Shown here: in pieces, positions 49,900-58,945 of the stretch
Numbering within the stretch: the stretch's first letter is position 1
Layout: each line of letters begins with the position of its first letter
Assembly: GCA_022071945.1 (NCBI GenBank)
Contig: JAJVIN010000023.1
Location: forward strand, 1-64,000
Origin: Thermoanaerobaculia bacterium
GTDB lineage: Bacteria > Acidobacteriota > Thermoanaerobaculia > UBA5066
DNA length: 64,000 nucleotides
Direction: 5' to 3'
The notes under the pieces: generated by a model
Told to the model about the DNA's origin: nothing
The model's database searches: none
Seen by the model: the letters and a program-made list of their open reading frames with translations, nothing else
Position numbers and translations under genes: made by a program

Positions 49900-50207
49900 A
49901 CGTTTCCATCGTTTTCTTCCCGGCGGGGTGGCGTGTGCTGCTCCGCCGGGTTTTTTCTTTGTTGGCGATTATTCCCATGAGGTATGGAGGCTGGATCACA
50001 GCCATTGACTATTCGGCATTCTATAGCATAGTATGAGTAGAACCTACCGACACTTATCTGTCCACCCACATAGCGGATACAGCGACAGCACCCGACCTCC
50101 GTACTGAGTCAGTAGCGGCTGTTTCCCGGCAGCTTGCGGCTGAGGGAGGGGTCACCAGGCCAAGTGAACTTTACTATGGTGACAATCTGACCATCTTACG
50201 TCGATAC
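49900..50207. other. short intergenic region with terminator and unclear methylase start
   Basis: Holds a terminator and then AT-richer DNA. From about 50037 the frame of the next gene is open and protein-like (SELYYGDNLTILRRYV) but has no ATG, GTG or TTG before 50208. Confidence 0.5.
49919..49956 (+). terminator. intrinsic terminator after the methylase-helicase gene
   Basis: 8-bp stem CCCGGCGG/CCGCCGGG followed by six T residues, 20 bases after the stop codon. Confidence 0.8.
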
Positions 50208-51638
50208 GTGAAGGACGAGAGCGTTGATTTGGTGTATCTCGACCCACCGTTCAACTCGCAGAAGAACTACAACATGCTGTTCAAGGACAAAACGGGGAAG
50301 AGGGCCGCAGCGCAGATCAAGACATTCAAGGACACATGGGGATGGGACGAAGGGGCAGAGCGTGCGTACGTCGAGACTGTGGAGGCTGGCGGCACTGTCG
50401 CGGAAACGCTCGTGGCCTTCCGCTCATTCCTGAAGCAGAAGGACATGATGGCGTATCTCTCGATGATGGCTCCGCGTCTCGTGGAACTCCGTCGGGCGAT
50501 GAAGCCCACCGCGAGCCTCTTCCTTCACTGTGACCCTACAGCGAGCCACTACCTCAAGGTGCTCCTGGACGCGGTGTTCGGTGCAGGGAACTTCGTGAAC
50601 GAAATCGCGTGGTGCTATGACACGGGCGGTAGGTCGAAGACGTATTTTCCAAGGAAGCACGACACAATCTTCTGGTACTCGAAAACCTGCAAGGGATTCG
50701 CGTTCCACTACGACCAGGTTGCGATTGCGCGCGACCCATCCACCATGCACGAGTCGGTGCTGACAGACGAAATGGGACGCTCCTACCAGCGGAACATGAA
50801 GAACGGCAGGGAGTACCGCTATTACCTCGATAAGGGGGTGCTTCCGAATGACTGGTGGACGGATATACCCGCTCTTAATCCCGCGGCGAAGGAACGCCTC
50901 GACTACCCGACACAGAAACCCGTGGCACTGCTTGAGCGGATCATCAACTCGGTGACGCTGCGCGGTGAAATCGTCCTTGACCCGTTCTGTGGTTGCGGCA
51001 CGTCAGTTGATGCTGCGCAGAAGCTGGGGCGTACGTGGATCGGAATTGACATTACTGCTCTATCCATCGACGTGATCACGCGCCGTCTCTCGGATGGCTA
51101 CGGCGCGGACATTTCACGCAGTTATCGGCTCGTCGGTGAGCCAACGACGGTGCAGGAGGCTGAGGCGCTTGCGAAGAACAATAAGTACCAGTTCCAGTTC
51201 TGGGCGATCCGACGCGTGGGCGCCTCCCCCGCATCGGGTACGGAGAAAAAGGGTGCTGACGGCGGGATCGACGGTCGTAAGTTCTTCCACGATGGTCTCG
51301 GCGGTGTCATTAAGCAGATCATCCTCTCGGTGAAGGGAGGAAAGCTCAAGATGGACGACGTGAGATCCCTTGCGTACGTCGTGGAAAGGGAGAAGGCAGT
51401 TATCGGTGTCCTCATCAGTAGTGGCGAGCCAACGCCGACGATGCGGGCCGATGCTGCGGCGGCGGGCTTCTACACAGCGACGTCAGGCGAGAAGTATCCC
51501 CGCATTCAGCTCCTGAGCGTTGGCCAGCTCCTTAACGATCCACCTGCTCGTATCGAGTATCCGCACGCGCTCGACGTGACGCATGAGCGCGCACCGAGAG
51601 TTCTTCTTCCTTCCGCCGAGCAGACGTCGCTTATGTAG
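50208..51638 (+). CDS. DNA methyltransferase fused to an Mrr-like nuclease domain
   Basis: At least 476 residues from GTG. Beta-class methylase: LVYLDPPFNSQKNYNMLF (motif IV), LDYPTQKPVALLERI and IVLDPFCGCGTSVDAA (motif I). The C-terminal ~130 residues contain KKGADGGIDGRKFF and QIILSVKGGKLKMDDVR, compatible with an Mrr-type restriction fold (Asp...xVK). The conserved YYGDNLTILRRYVKDESVDL element begins 12 codons before this GTG without any normal start codon, so the true start may be CTG 50058, or a frameshift joins it to an ATG near 50033. A single-chain restriction-modification enzyme is likely. Confidence 0.75.
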   Translation: MKDESVDLVYLDPPFNSQKNYNMLFKDKTGKRAAAQIKTFKDTWGWDEGAERAYVETVEAGGTVAETLVAFRSFLKQKDMMAYLSMMAPRLVELRRAMKPTASLFLHCDPTASHYLKVLLDAVFGAGNFVNEIAWCYDTGGRSKTYFPRKHDTIFWYSKTCKGFAFHYDQVAIARDPSTMHESVLTDEMGRSYQRNMKNGREYRYYLDKGVLPNDWWTDIPALNPAAKERLDYPTQKPVALLERIINSVTLRGEIVLDPFCGCGTSVDAAQKLGRTWIGIDITALSIDVITRRLSDGYGADISRSYRLVGEPTTVQEAEALAKNNKYQFQFWAIRRVGASPASGTEKKGADGGIDGRKFFHDGLGGVIKQIILSVKGGKLKMDDVRSLAYVVEREKAVIGVLISSGEPTPTMRADAAAAGFYTATSGEKYPRIQLLSVGQLLNDPPARIEYPHALDVTHERAPRVLLPSAEQTSLM

Positions 51639-51759
51639 CACTCATGCCGCATCGCCGAATGCCGTACAGACGTGGCACACAGAACGAGGCTAGGAATTCG
51701 AAGGGGTGCGGATATGCGGACGACGTCACGCCGCCGATTGATTCTGAGTGGTATCCGCG

Positions 51760-51972
51760 TTAACGGCCGGCTTTTTCGTTTGTGAGCTGATCGCGATCGC
51801 AGAGCCCCGTCGCGGGGCCGATCTCATACCCAGCGTCGGTCTTCCCAAAGGGAGGGTTCGTCACCTCCCAAATGCACTCGTGGACCCTCAGGAGGAAGCT
51901 GCCCGTTCCGCAGGCTGGGTCGATGGTCTGGATGAGTCGCCTGGGCGTGAAGTAGGTGCCGCTCTGGTTCAT
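51760..51972 (-). pseudogene. remnant of a type I or related N6-adenine methylase (hsdM-like)
   Basis: A 70-residue frame reads GTYFTPRRLIQTIDPACGTG, then SFLLRVHECIWEVTNPPFGK. It contains the YFTP entry, motif I DPACGTGSF and motif IV NPPF of HsdM, but only 16 residues separate motifs I and IV where intact enzymes have more than 60. Both ends and the interior are missing, so this is a decayed gene. Confidence 0.7.
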
Positions 51973-52073
51973 TTCGTTCCTTTCTGTCCCATTCGGATCC
52001 GTCGAGCCAGATGTATAGCACCAAGAAAAGGTCAGGGGCTCCCGTAGGAAAGGAAACGGCATGAATTGGCTCT

Positions 52074-52077
52074 CTAG
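52074..52077. repeat. CTAG target duplication, left copy (IS5)
   Basis: CTAG before GGAAACTCTG, repeated at 53279-53282 after GAGGTTCC. It fits the YTAR-type 4-bp duplication of IS5 elements. Confidence 0.7.
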
Positions 52078-52177
52078 GGAAACTCTGAAAAAGGTGCAGC
52101 ATTTTGTGGACAACTCGCGTGATCTTCCTCGGTGAATCGGGGAGAATGTGGGCGTCACCTTCCTCCCCCTCGCCCCC

Positions 52178-53140
52178 ATGCCGCTCCGCCACCACTCGCG
52201 CCAGGTCTCGCTCCTCGCCGCGTCAACCATGAAGGACCTCAAGGTTGACCGCTTCCTCGCGGAGATGGACGCGGTCGTCCCGTGGACGGCCTTCGCCGCG
52301 GAGGTCGCACCGTTCTACACGGTGGCGGCGGTCGGTCGACCCCGCTTCGACATCGAGCTGCTGCTCCGGATCCACGTCCTCCAGCAGTGCTACGACCTGA
52401 GTGACCCCGGCGCCGAGGAGGCCATCCACGACCGGCTGTCCTTCCAGCGCTTCCTCGGGATCGACCCCGCCCGGGACACCGTCCCCGACGAGTCGACCAT
52501 CCTCCACTTCCGCCACCTCCTCGAGAAGCACCGCCTGGCGGAGCGCTTCTTCGCGCTCGTGAACGCGTCGCTCGCGGCGAAGGGGCTCCTGCTCAAGGTC
52601 GGATCCATCGTCGACGCCACGACGCTGCACGCCCCGCCCAGCACGAAGAATCGCGCCAAGGCGCGCGACCCCGAGATGCACCAGACGAAGAAGGGCAACC
52701 AGTGGTACTTCGGCATGAAGGCGCACATCGCCGTCGACGTCCAGCACGGGCTCGTCCACCACCTCGTCACCACGGCGGCCAACGTCCACGACCGGGACGT
52801 GCTGTCCCTCCTCCTCCACGGCACGGAGCAGGTGCTCCTCGGGGACAGCGCCTACGGGAAGCAGGAAGACAAGCGTGCCTGGCGGAAGGAGGGGAAGCAC
52901 TTCCTCGTGAACGACAAGGCCTCTCGCAGCCACCCGCTCTCGTCGTCCCAGCGGAGGCGCAACCGCAAGAAGTCTGGCGTGCGCGCCAAAGTGGAGCACC
53001 CCTTCCGGGTGCTCAAGCGCCAGTTTCACCAGGAGCGCACCCGCTACCGCGGGCTCTTCAAGAACACGCAGCGGCTCTTCACCGCCTTCACCCTCGCAAA
53101 CCTCTTCCGCGTCCGACGACTCCTGCCCACGCTGGTGTAG
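52178..53140 (+). CDS. IS5-family transposase
   Basis: 320 residues from MPLRHHSRQVSLL. N-terminal IS5 domain: GRPRFDIELLLRIHVLQQCY, LSDPGAEEAIHDRLSFQRFL. DDE residues: Asp in SIVDATTLHAP, Asp in VLLGDSAYGKQ and Glu in RAKVEHPFRVLKRQF. FGMKAHIAVD and the YRGLFKNTQRLFTAFTLANL tail are typical. Full-length without frameshift, so probably active. Confidence 0.95.
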   Translation: MPLRHHSRQVSLLAASTMKDLKVDRFLAEMDAVVPWTAFAAEVAPFYTVAAVGRPRFDIELLLRIHVLQQCYDLSDPGAEEAIHDRLSFQRFLGIDPARDTVPDESTILHFRHLLEKHRLAERFFALVNASLAAKGLLLKVGSIVDATTLHAPPSTKNRAKARDPEMHQTKKGNQWYFGMKAHIAVDVQHGLVHHLVTTAANVHDRDVLSLLLHGTEQVLLGDSAYGKQEDKRAWRKEGKHFLVNDKASRSHPLSSSQRRRNRKKSGVRAKVEHPFRVLKRQFHQERTRYRGLFKNTQRLFTAFTLANLFRVRRLLPTLV

Positions 53141-53226
53141 CACGAGGGGTCACTGTGCCCGAAGGGGCACTGGAGCGGGAGCAACGGGGAGTGGCGAGGA
53201 GGGAGCGACACCGTCGGGCACGAAAA

Positions 53227-53263
53227 AACACCCCTCAGGTCGCCCACAGAGGGGTGAGGGGTG
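53227..53263 (-). terminator. terminator hairpin at the IS5 right end
   Basis: Stem AACACCCCTCA/TGAGGGGTGTT; on the minus strand it is followed by a T-run (TTTTTTCG). It would stop transcription entering the element from the right. Confidence 0.6.
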
Positions 53264-53401
53264 TTGCGCAGAGGTTCCCTAGACGCTCGCGGAGATTCGC
53301 GAGGAATCGCACCCCATGATGCGCCGAAGGATGCTCTGCCCCCGATAATGGCGTATCGTGGAAGAGATCACCCTGAACCCCGGTACCACCTCTCAGCCGT
53401 C

Positions 53402-56400
53402 ATGAAGATCTTCGACTACCGAGAGAATCTCGTTCGAGATTACGAAACCTACGTCAAGAGCTTCATCTCTATCGCTGATGAGCGCATCCGCTCCTACGTA
53501 GATGAGACGCTCCAGAAGGGGTTGCTCTGGCCCGAACCACTCATCCAGATGAACCCCGCTTTCGAGCCAGGTGACTGGATCGATGAACTCGCCGAAGCTG
53601 GGACACTCCATCCAGAATGCGCAAAGATCTTCCGCCGCGAGAAGGCGAAGCAAGATGGCACGGGCCCAGGGTTCCCACTGCGGCTCCACCGGCACCAAGC
53701 CGACGCCATCCGCGCTGCTCAGACCGGCAAGAGCTACGTCCTGACGACCGGAACGGGTTCGGGAAAGAGCCTCTCGTACATCGTTCCCATCGTCGATCAC
53801 GTGCTACGGCGAGGCTCCGGGAAAGGCATCCAGGCCATCATCGTCTATCCGATGAACGCGCTGGCGAACAGCCAGATCGGGGAACTCCAGAAGTTCCTCT
53901 GCGAGGGGTATCCGGACCGGAAGCCCCCCGTCACCTTCGCCCTCTACACGGGCCAGCAGAAGGACGACGATCGCGAGCGGATCATCGGGGATCCGCCAGA
54001 CATCCTGCTCACGAACTACGTGATGCTGGAACTCCTCCTGACCCGGCCGAAGGAAGACAACCTCATCAAGGCCGCGAAGGGCATGCGGTTCCTCGTGCTC
54101 GATGAACTCCATACGTATCGGGGGCGCCAGGGAGCAGATGTTGCCATGCTCGTCCGACGCGTCCGGAATCGCATGGAGTCTCCGAACCTCCAGTGCGTCG
54201 GAACGTCGGCCACGCTTGCCAGTTCAGGAGACACCGCGACTCAGAAGGAAGAGGTGGCCCGGGTGGCCTCGATCCTCTTCGGGAACGAGGTGCCACCAGA
54301 GAACGTCATCGGGGAGACGCTCCGGCGGGCGACGAAGCCCTTTGACTTCTCGGTTCCGAAGAACCTGACGCTTCTGCGCGAGCGAGTCTCTGATCCGGCG
54401 AAGAATCCTCCTGCAGCCTACGCCGAGTTCCTTGCGGATCCGCTCTCGTCCTGGATCGAATCGACCTTCGGCGTCACCGAAGAATCTGGCACCGATCGGC
54501 TCATCCGCGTGAAGTCTCCGAAACCCGTAGGCGGGGACGGAGGAGCGGCGAAGGATCTGAGCAACCTGATCGGCGTCCCCGAGGAGCGGTGTGCGAGCAC
54601 CATTCGCGAGACGCTCCTCGCGGGGTACGAACTCGCCCGTCACCCCGAGACGAATTCCCCGGCGTTCGCGTTTCGTCTCCACCAGTTCATTAGCCGTGGT
54701 GACACGGTGTACGCCTCGGTCGAACCGGAGGCTGAGCGCTACATCACCGTCCACGGGCAACAGTTTGTCCCAGGTGATCGGGAGAAGGTTCTCTTACCCC
54801 TCGTCTTCTGCCGCGAGTGCGGCCAGGAGTACTACTGCGTCCGCGAGAAGAGCGACAAGCAGAAGGGTGGCACGTCCTTCCTGCCGAGAGAACTCTCGGA
54901 CCGCTTCCCGAGCCCAGACGGCGATCCAGGGTTCCTCTTCCGCTCTGAAGAAGAGAATGTTGCCTGGCCGGATGACCTCGACGCCATCATGGAGCGCATC
55001 CCCGAAGACTGGCTCGAAGAGCGCAAGGGGAAGACCGTCATTCGGAGTAATCGGAAGAAGCAACTCCCCGTCGCCGTCACCGTCGGATCCAATGGGGCGG
55101 TATCGAAGGACGGAACGGTTTTTCACTTCATCCCTGCGCCCTTCCGCTTCTGCCTCCGCTGCGGAATCTCATACGGGGGCCGCCAGATTGCAGACTTCGG
55201 GAAGCTCGGCTCCCTCGGGACCGAAGGCCGGAGCACGGCGACGACGATCCTGGCACTCTCTGCCATCCGGCACCTCAGGAACCAAGACCTGCCGGAGACC
55301 GCCCGCAAGCTCCTCTCGTTCACCGATAACCGTCAGGATGCCTCACTCCAGGCTGGTCACTTCAACGACTTCGTCGAGGTCGGCATCCTCCGTGCGGGCC
55401 TCTTCAAAGCGGCCGAGAAAGCGGGATCCGAGGGGCTCTCGCACGACGTGCTTCCGCAGCGGGTTTTTGAAGCCATGAACCTGCCGCTCGACCTCTACGC
55501 CGCAGACCCCGCTGTCCGGTACCAGCAACTCAACGAGACGCACAAGGCGTTCCGGAGCGTCCTCGGCTACCGGATCTACCGCGACCTGAAACGGGGATGG
55601 CGCATCACGGCCCCGAACCTCGAGCAGTGTGGAATGCTGGAGATTCGCTACCGCTCTCTCCAGGAGCTGTGCCACGAAGAAGCGGACTGGCGAACGCTCC
55701 ATCCGGTGCTCTCTGGCGCTTCACCCGAGCTGCGCGCCGAAGTCTCGAAGACGCTCCTCGACCACATGCGGCGCGAGCTGGCGATCAAGGTCGACTTCCT
55801 GACGCCAACCTTCCAGGAGAGCATCCGGCAGCAGAGCAGCCAGCGGCTCCGCAGCCCTTTCGCACTCGACGAGAACGAGACCGATCGGATGGAGACCTCC
55901 TCCATCATGAAGCCGTGCAAGCGGCCCGAGCACGTCGAGTCCGAACTGGTGCGCTACCTGACGGGACGAGGCGGGTTCGGCCAGTACCTACGGAGAAAAC
56001 TCCCGTTCGAGCCCCAGAAGAAGGTGGAGCAGACAGACATTGTCATCCGCGAGCTTCTCGCGACGCTGAAGATTGCGGGCCTCGTCGAGATCGTCGAAGA
56101 GCCCCGTTCCAAAGACGACGTGCCGGGCTACCAGATCCCTGCATCGAGCCTGCAGTGGGTCGCCGGTGATGGCACGAAGTCCTTCCACGACCCGATCCGC
56201 GTCCCGAGGGAGCCTGTCGACGGTGGCCGGACGAACCCGTTCTTCGTCCAGTTCTACCGCGCGATCGCCGGGGAGACGCAGGGTCTCGAAGCCCGCGAAC
56301 ATACGGCTCAGGTTCCATCCCAGCTTCGAGAGAAGCGAGAGAGCGACTTCCGGAATGCCGCTCTCCCCATCCTCTTCTGCTCGCCGACGATGGAACTCGG

Positions 56401-58945
56401 GGTCGACATCTCGGAACTCAACGTCGTGAACCTGCGGAACATCCCGCCCACGCCCGCGAACTACGCCCAGCGAAGCGGACGCGCCGGGCGCAACGGCCAA
56501 CCCGCCATGGTCTTCTCCTACTGTGCGGTTGGGAACAACCACGACCAGTACTTCTTCAAGCGTCCCGAGCAGATGGTCGCGGGGTCCGTGATGCCGCCAC
56601 GGCTCGACCTCACGAACGAAGACCTCATCCGGGCGCACGTCCACTCCATCTGGCTTGCTGAGACAAAGGTCGACCTCAAGGGTTCCTTGAAGGACATCCT
56701 CGACGTCATTGGCGAGGAGCCGACGCTGGCGCTCCAGGGGAACGTCCAGATGGGGCTCGCGAGTCTTCCGGCGAAAGAGCGCGCCAGGAAGCGGGCGAAA
56801 GCCGTCCTCGACTCCATGGCGGACGAACTCGTGAACGCCCCGTGGTACACGCCCGACTGGCTTGACCGCGAACTCGATCAGGTCCTCCTCCGATTCGACC
56901 GGGCCTGCGACCGCTGGCGCGGTCTCTACCGCTCGGCGCTCGACCAGCAGAAGACGCAGAGCAAGATCGTCCGCGACGCCTCTCGCACCGACATGGACAA
57001 GCAGCAGGCCAAGCGCCTACGCGCGGAGGCCGAAGCGCAGTTGAAGCTCCTGACCGAGGTGGACTCCCTCGCGCAGTCCGACTTCTTCAGCTACCGCTAC
57101 TTCGCGAGCGAGGGATTCCTTCCGGGGTACAGCTTCCCACGCCTGCCGCTCTCGGCGTTCATCCCGGGGCGGAAGAGCAAGCAGGGGGACGAATTCCTCC
57201 AGCGGCCTCGCTTCCTCGCCATCTCCGAGTTCGGCCCGCGCGCGTTCATCTACCACGAGGGATCCCGCTACCTCATCAACCGGGTGATGCTGCCGGTGGG
57301 AGAGGAAAACGCCATCACAGAGCGGCGGGCGAAGATCTGCCCCGAGTGCGGGTACCTCCACGAGCTGAAAGACGCAGGCGGCCCCGACCTCTGCGAGAAC
57401 TGCACGTCGGCTCTCACGGGTCCCACGACGCTCATGACCGGCCTCCTGCGCCTGCAGAACGTCTCGACACGCCGGCAAGACAAGATCAACTCCGACGAGG
57501 AAGAGCGCTTCCGCATGGGGTACGACCTCCAGGCGACGGTACGGTTCTCAGACTTCGGCGGTGTCCCGACCCGCACGGCCTCCGCCACCATCGACGGCAA
57601 GGAGTTCCTGAATCTCCGCTACGGGCAAGCTGCAACCATCTGGCGGATCAACCTCGGCTGGAGCCGCCGGAAGGACAAGGGAATCTTCGGCTTCGTCCTC
57701 GACCGCGAGCGCGGCGTCTGGGGGCGGAACGATCTCATCGAGGATAAGGACCAGGAAGATCCGATGTCTGCCGCCCAGATCCGCGTCATCCCGTTCGTCG
57801 AGGACCGCCGGAACTGCCTGCTTCTGAAGCCGGCGCTGCCCTTGCCCGTGGACGTCATGGCGAGCCTCCAGTACGCCATCAAGAACGCAATCCAGGTCGA
57901 GTACCAGCTCGAAGACAACGAACTCGCCGTGGAGCCGCTGCCGAACGTTGAGAGCCGGAATCTCATGCTGCTCTACGAGTCTGCCGAAGGCGGGGCGGGC
58001 GTCCTGCGTCGTCTCGTCGAGGAGCCCGCAGCCCTCCCCAGGGTGGCTCGCAAGGCGCTCGAACTCTGCCACTTCGATCCCGTCACCGGCGAAGACCAAG
58101 GCCAGGCTCCAAAGGCGCACGAACGCTGCGAGTCCGCCTGCTACGACTGCCTCCTGAGTTACGGCAACCAGCGCGATCACCGTCTGCTCGACCGGAACCT
58201 CATTCGCGAGACGCTCCTCTCCCTCGCGTCTGCGCCCATCGAGGCATCCGCTTCCGCGAGGACGCGAACCGAGCACCTGGAGATGCTCCTGCGGCAAGCC
58301 GAGTCGAACCTCGAACGCCAGTGGCTCGAGTACCTCGAGGAGTGGCAGCTCCGCCTGCCCTCGCGTGCCCAGAAACTCCTCCCGGCCTTCAGCACGCGGC
58401 CGGACTTCACCTACGAGGATGACCAGACCGTCATCTACGTCGACGGTCCGCACCACGATTTCCCCGAGCGACAGAAGCGTGACCGGGAGCAGGAGGCCAA
58501 TCTCGACGATGCCGGGTTCACGGTGATCCGGTTCGGACTTCGTGACGACTGGGATGCCATTGTGAAGAAGTTCCCGGACGTCTTCGGAACTCCGAACCAC
58601 AGGCCCGGGACACCGGCCCGGAAGCAGCCTGCTTCCCCGCAAGCGCCGAAGGGCTTCGATCCCGACCTCTTCCCCGACAAGTGGGTGCCCGTACTCCAGG
58701 GCGTCTCGACGGATACCGGTGTCCGGATCGAACCGGGGACGGACATCGAAGATGGGGGGCGGGTGATCGGGAGCGTCACGGCAACCATCGTGAAAGACGG
58801 CGTCACCCTCCACGTCATCGACACGAGCCTTGATACCGCGAGCGATGTCGAAGCCGTGCTGAAGAAGCGCGGCGAGCGCAGTCTTCAATCGTCCCCGGAA
58901 ACGGCAGCAGACCTCATTCGCTCTGTACTCTCAAAACCCCTATGA
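53402..58945 (+). CDS. giant DEAD/DEAH helicase with DUF1998 and C-terminal nuclease-like domain
   Basis: 1847 residues from MKIFDYRENLVRDYETYVKS. Superfamily 2 helicase: Walker A VLTTGTGSGKSLSYIVP (near 120), FLVLDELHTYRGRQGADVAM (motif II, DELH), ELGVDISELNVVNLRNIPP and AQRSGRAGRNGQPAMV (motif VI, near 1020). Cys clusters ICPECGYLHELKDAGGPDLC (near 1312) and CESACYDCLLSYGNQRDHR (near 1575) mark the DUF1998 part. The C-terminus has PDFTYEDDQTVIYVDGPHHD, then DDAGFTVIRFG, like a Vsr/DUF559 endonuclease fold. First of four genes joined by 4-bp overlaps. Related helicase-DUF1998 proteins occur in DISARM and other helicase-rich defence systems; there the two parts are usually separate. Confidence 0.8.
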   Translation: MKIFDYRENLVRDYETYVKSFISIADERIRSYVDETLQKGLLWPEPLIQMNPAFEPGDWIDELAEAGTLHPECAKIFRREKAKQDGTGPGFPLRLHRHQADAIRAAQTGKSYVLTTGTGSGKSLSYIVPIVDHVLRRGSGKGIQAIIVYPMNALANSQIGELQKFLCEGYPDRKPPVTFALYTGQQKDDDRERIIGDPPDILLTNYVMLELLLTRPKEDNLIKAAKGMRFLVLDELHTYRGRQGADVAMLVRRVRNRMESPNLQCVGTSATLASSGDTATQKEEVARVASILFGNEVPPENVIGETLRRATKPFDFSVPKNLTLLRERVSDPAKNPPAAYAEFLADPLSSWIESTFGVTEESGTDRLIRVKSPKPVGGDGGAAKDLSNLIGVPEERCASTIRETLLAGYELARHPETNSPAFAFRLHQFISRGDTVYASVEPEAERYITVHGQQFVPGDREKVLLPLVFCRECGQEYYCVREKSDKQKGGTSFLPRELSDRFPSPDGDPGFLFRSEEENVAWPDDLDAIMERIPEDWLEERKGKTVIRSNRKKQLPVAVTVGSNGAVSKDGTVFHFIPAPFRFCLRCGISYGGRQIADFGKLGSLGTEGRSTATTILALSAIRHLRNQDLPETARKLLSFTDNRQDASLQAGHFNDFVEVGILRAGLFKAAEKAGSEGLSHDVLPQRVFEAMNLPLDLYAADPAVRYQQLNETHKAFRSVLGYRIYRDLKRGWRITAPNLEQCGMLEIRYRSLQELCHEEADWRTLHPVLSGASPELRAEVSKTLLDHMRRELAIKVDFLTPTFQESIRQQSSQRLRSPFALDENETDRMETSSIMKPCKRPEHVESELVRYLTGRGGFGQYLRRKLPFEPQKKVEQTDIVIRELLATLKIAGLVEIVEEPRSKDDVPGYQIPASSLQWVAGDGTKSFHDPIRVPREPVDGGRTNPFFVQFYRAIAGETQGLEAREHTAQVPSQLREKRESDFRNAALPILFCSPTMELGVDISELNVVNLRNIPPTPANYAQRSGRAGRNGQPAMVFSYCAVGNNHDQYFFKRPEQMVAGSVMPPRLDLTNEDLIRAHVHSIWLAETKVDLKGSLKDILDVIGEEPTLALQGNVQMGLASLPAKERARKRAKAVLDSMADELVNAPWYTPDWLDRELDQVLLRFDRACDRWRGLYRSALDQQKTQSKIVRDASRTDMDKQQAKRLRAEAEAQLKLLTEVDSLAQSDFFSYRYFASEGFLPGYSFPRLPLSAFIPGRKSKQGDEFLQRPRFLAISEFGPRAFIYHEGSRYLINRVMLPVGEENAITERRAKICPECGYLHELKDAGGPDLCENCTSALTGPTTLMTGLLRLQNVSTRRQDKINSDEEERFRMGYDLQATVRFSDFGGVPTRTASATIDGKEFLNLRYGQAATIWRINLGWSRRKDKGIFGFVLDRERGVWGRNDLIEDKDQEDPMSAAQIRVIPFVEDRRNCLLLKPALPLPVDVMASLQYAIKNAIQVEYQLEDNELAVEPLPNVESRNLMLLYESAEGGAGVLRRLVEEPAALPRVARKALELCHFDPVTGEDQGQAPKAHERCESACYDCLLSYGNQRDHRLLDRNLIRETLLSLASAPIEASASARTRTEHLEMLLRQAESNLERQWLEYLEEWQLRLPSRAQKLLPAFSTRPDFTYEDDQTVIYVDGPHHDFPERQKRDREQEANLDDAGFTVIRFGLRDDWDAIVKKFPDVFGTPNHRPGTPARKQPASPQAPKGFDPDLFPDKWVPVLQGVSTDTGVRIEPGTDIEDGGRVIGSVTATIVKDGVTLHVIDTSLDTASDVEAVLKKRGERSLQSSPETAADLIRSVLSKPL

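Larger units (their letters stand above)
51639..52077. other. non-coding stretch left of the IS5 element, with hsdM debris
   Basis: Apart from the hsdM-like remnant, no gene is seen. AT-richer DNA (51980-52070) borders the insertion sequence. The IS separates this debris from the helicase operon. Confidence 0.5.
52078..53278 (+). mobile_element. IS5-family insertion sequence
   Basis: 1201 bp with short imperfect terminal repeats (GGAAACTCTG left, GGAACCTCTG right) bounded by CTAG duplications. One transposase gene and an inward-blocking hairpin at the right end. Inserted about 120 bp upstream of the helicase operon. Confidence 0.85.

Noticed and set aside
57548-58888. 446-codon minus-strand open frame
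   Set aside because: Antisense shadow of the DUF1998/nuclease part of the giant helicase; no recognisable motifs.
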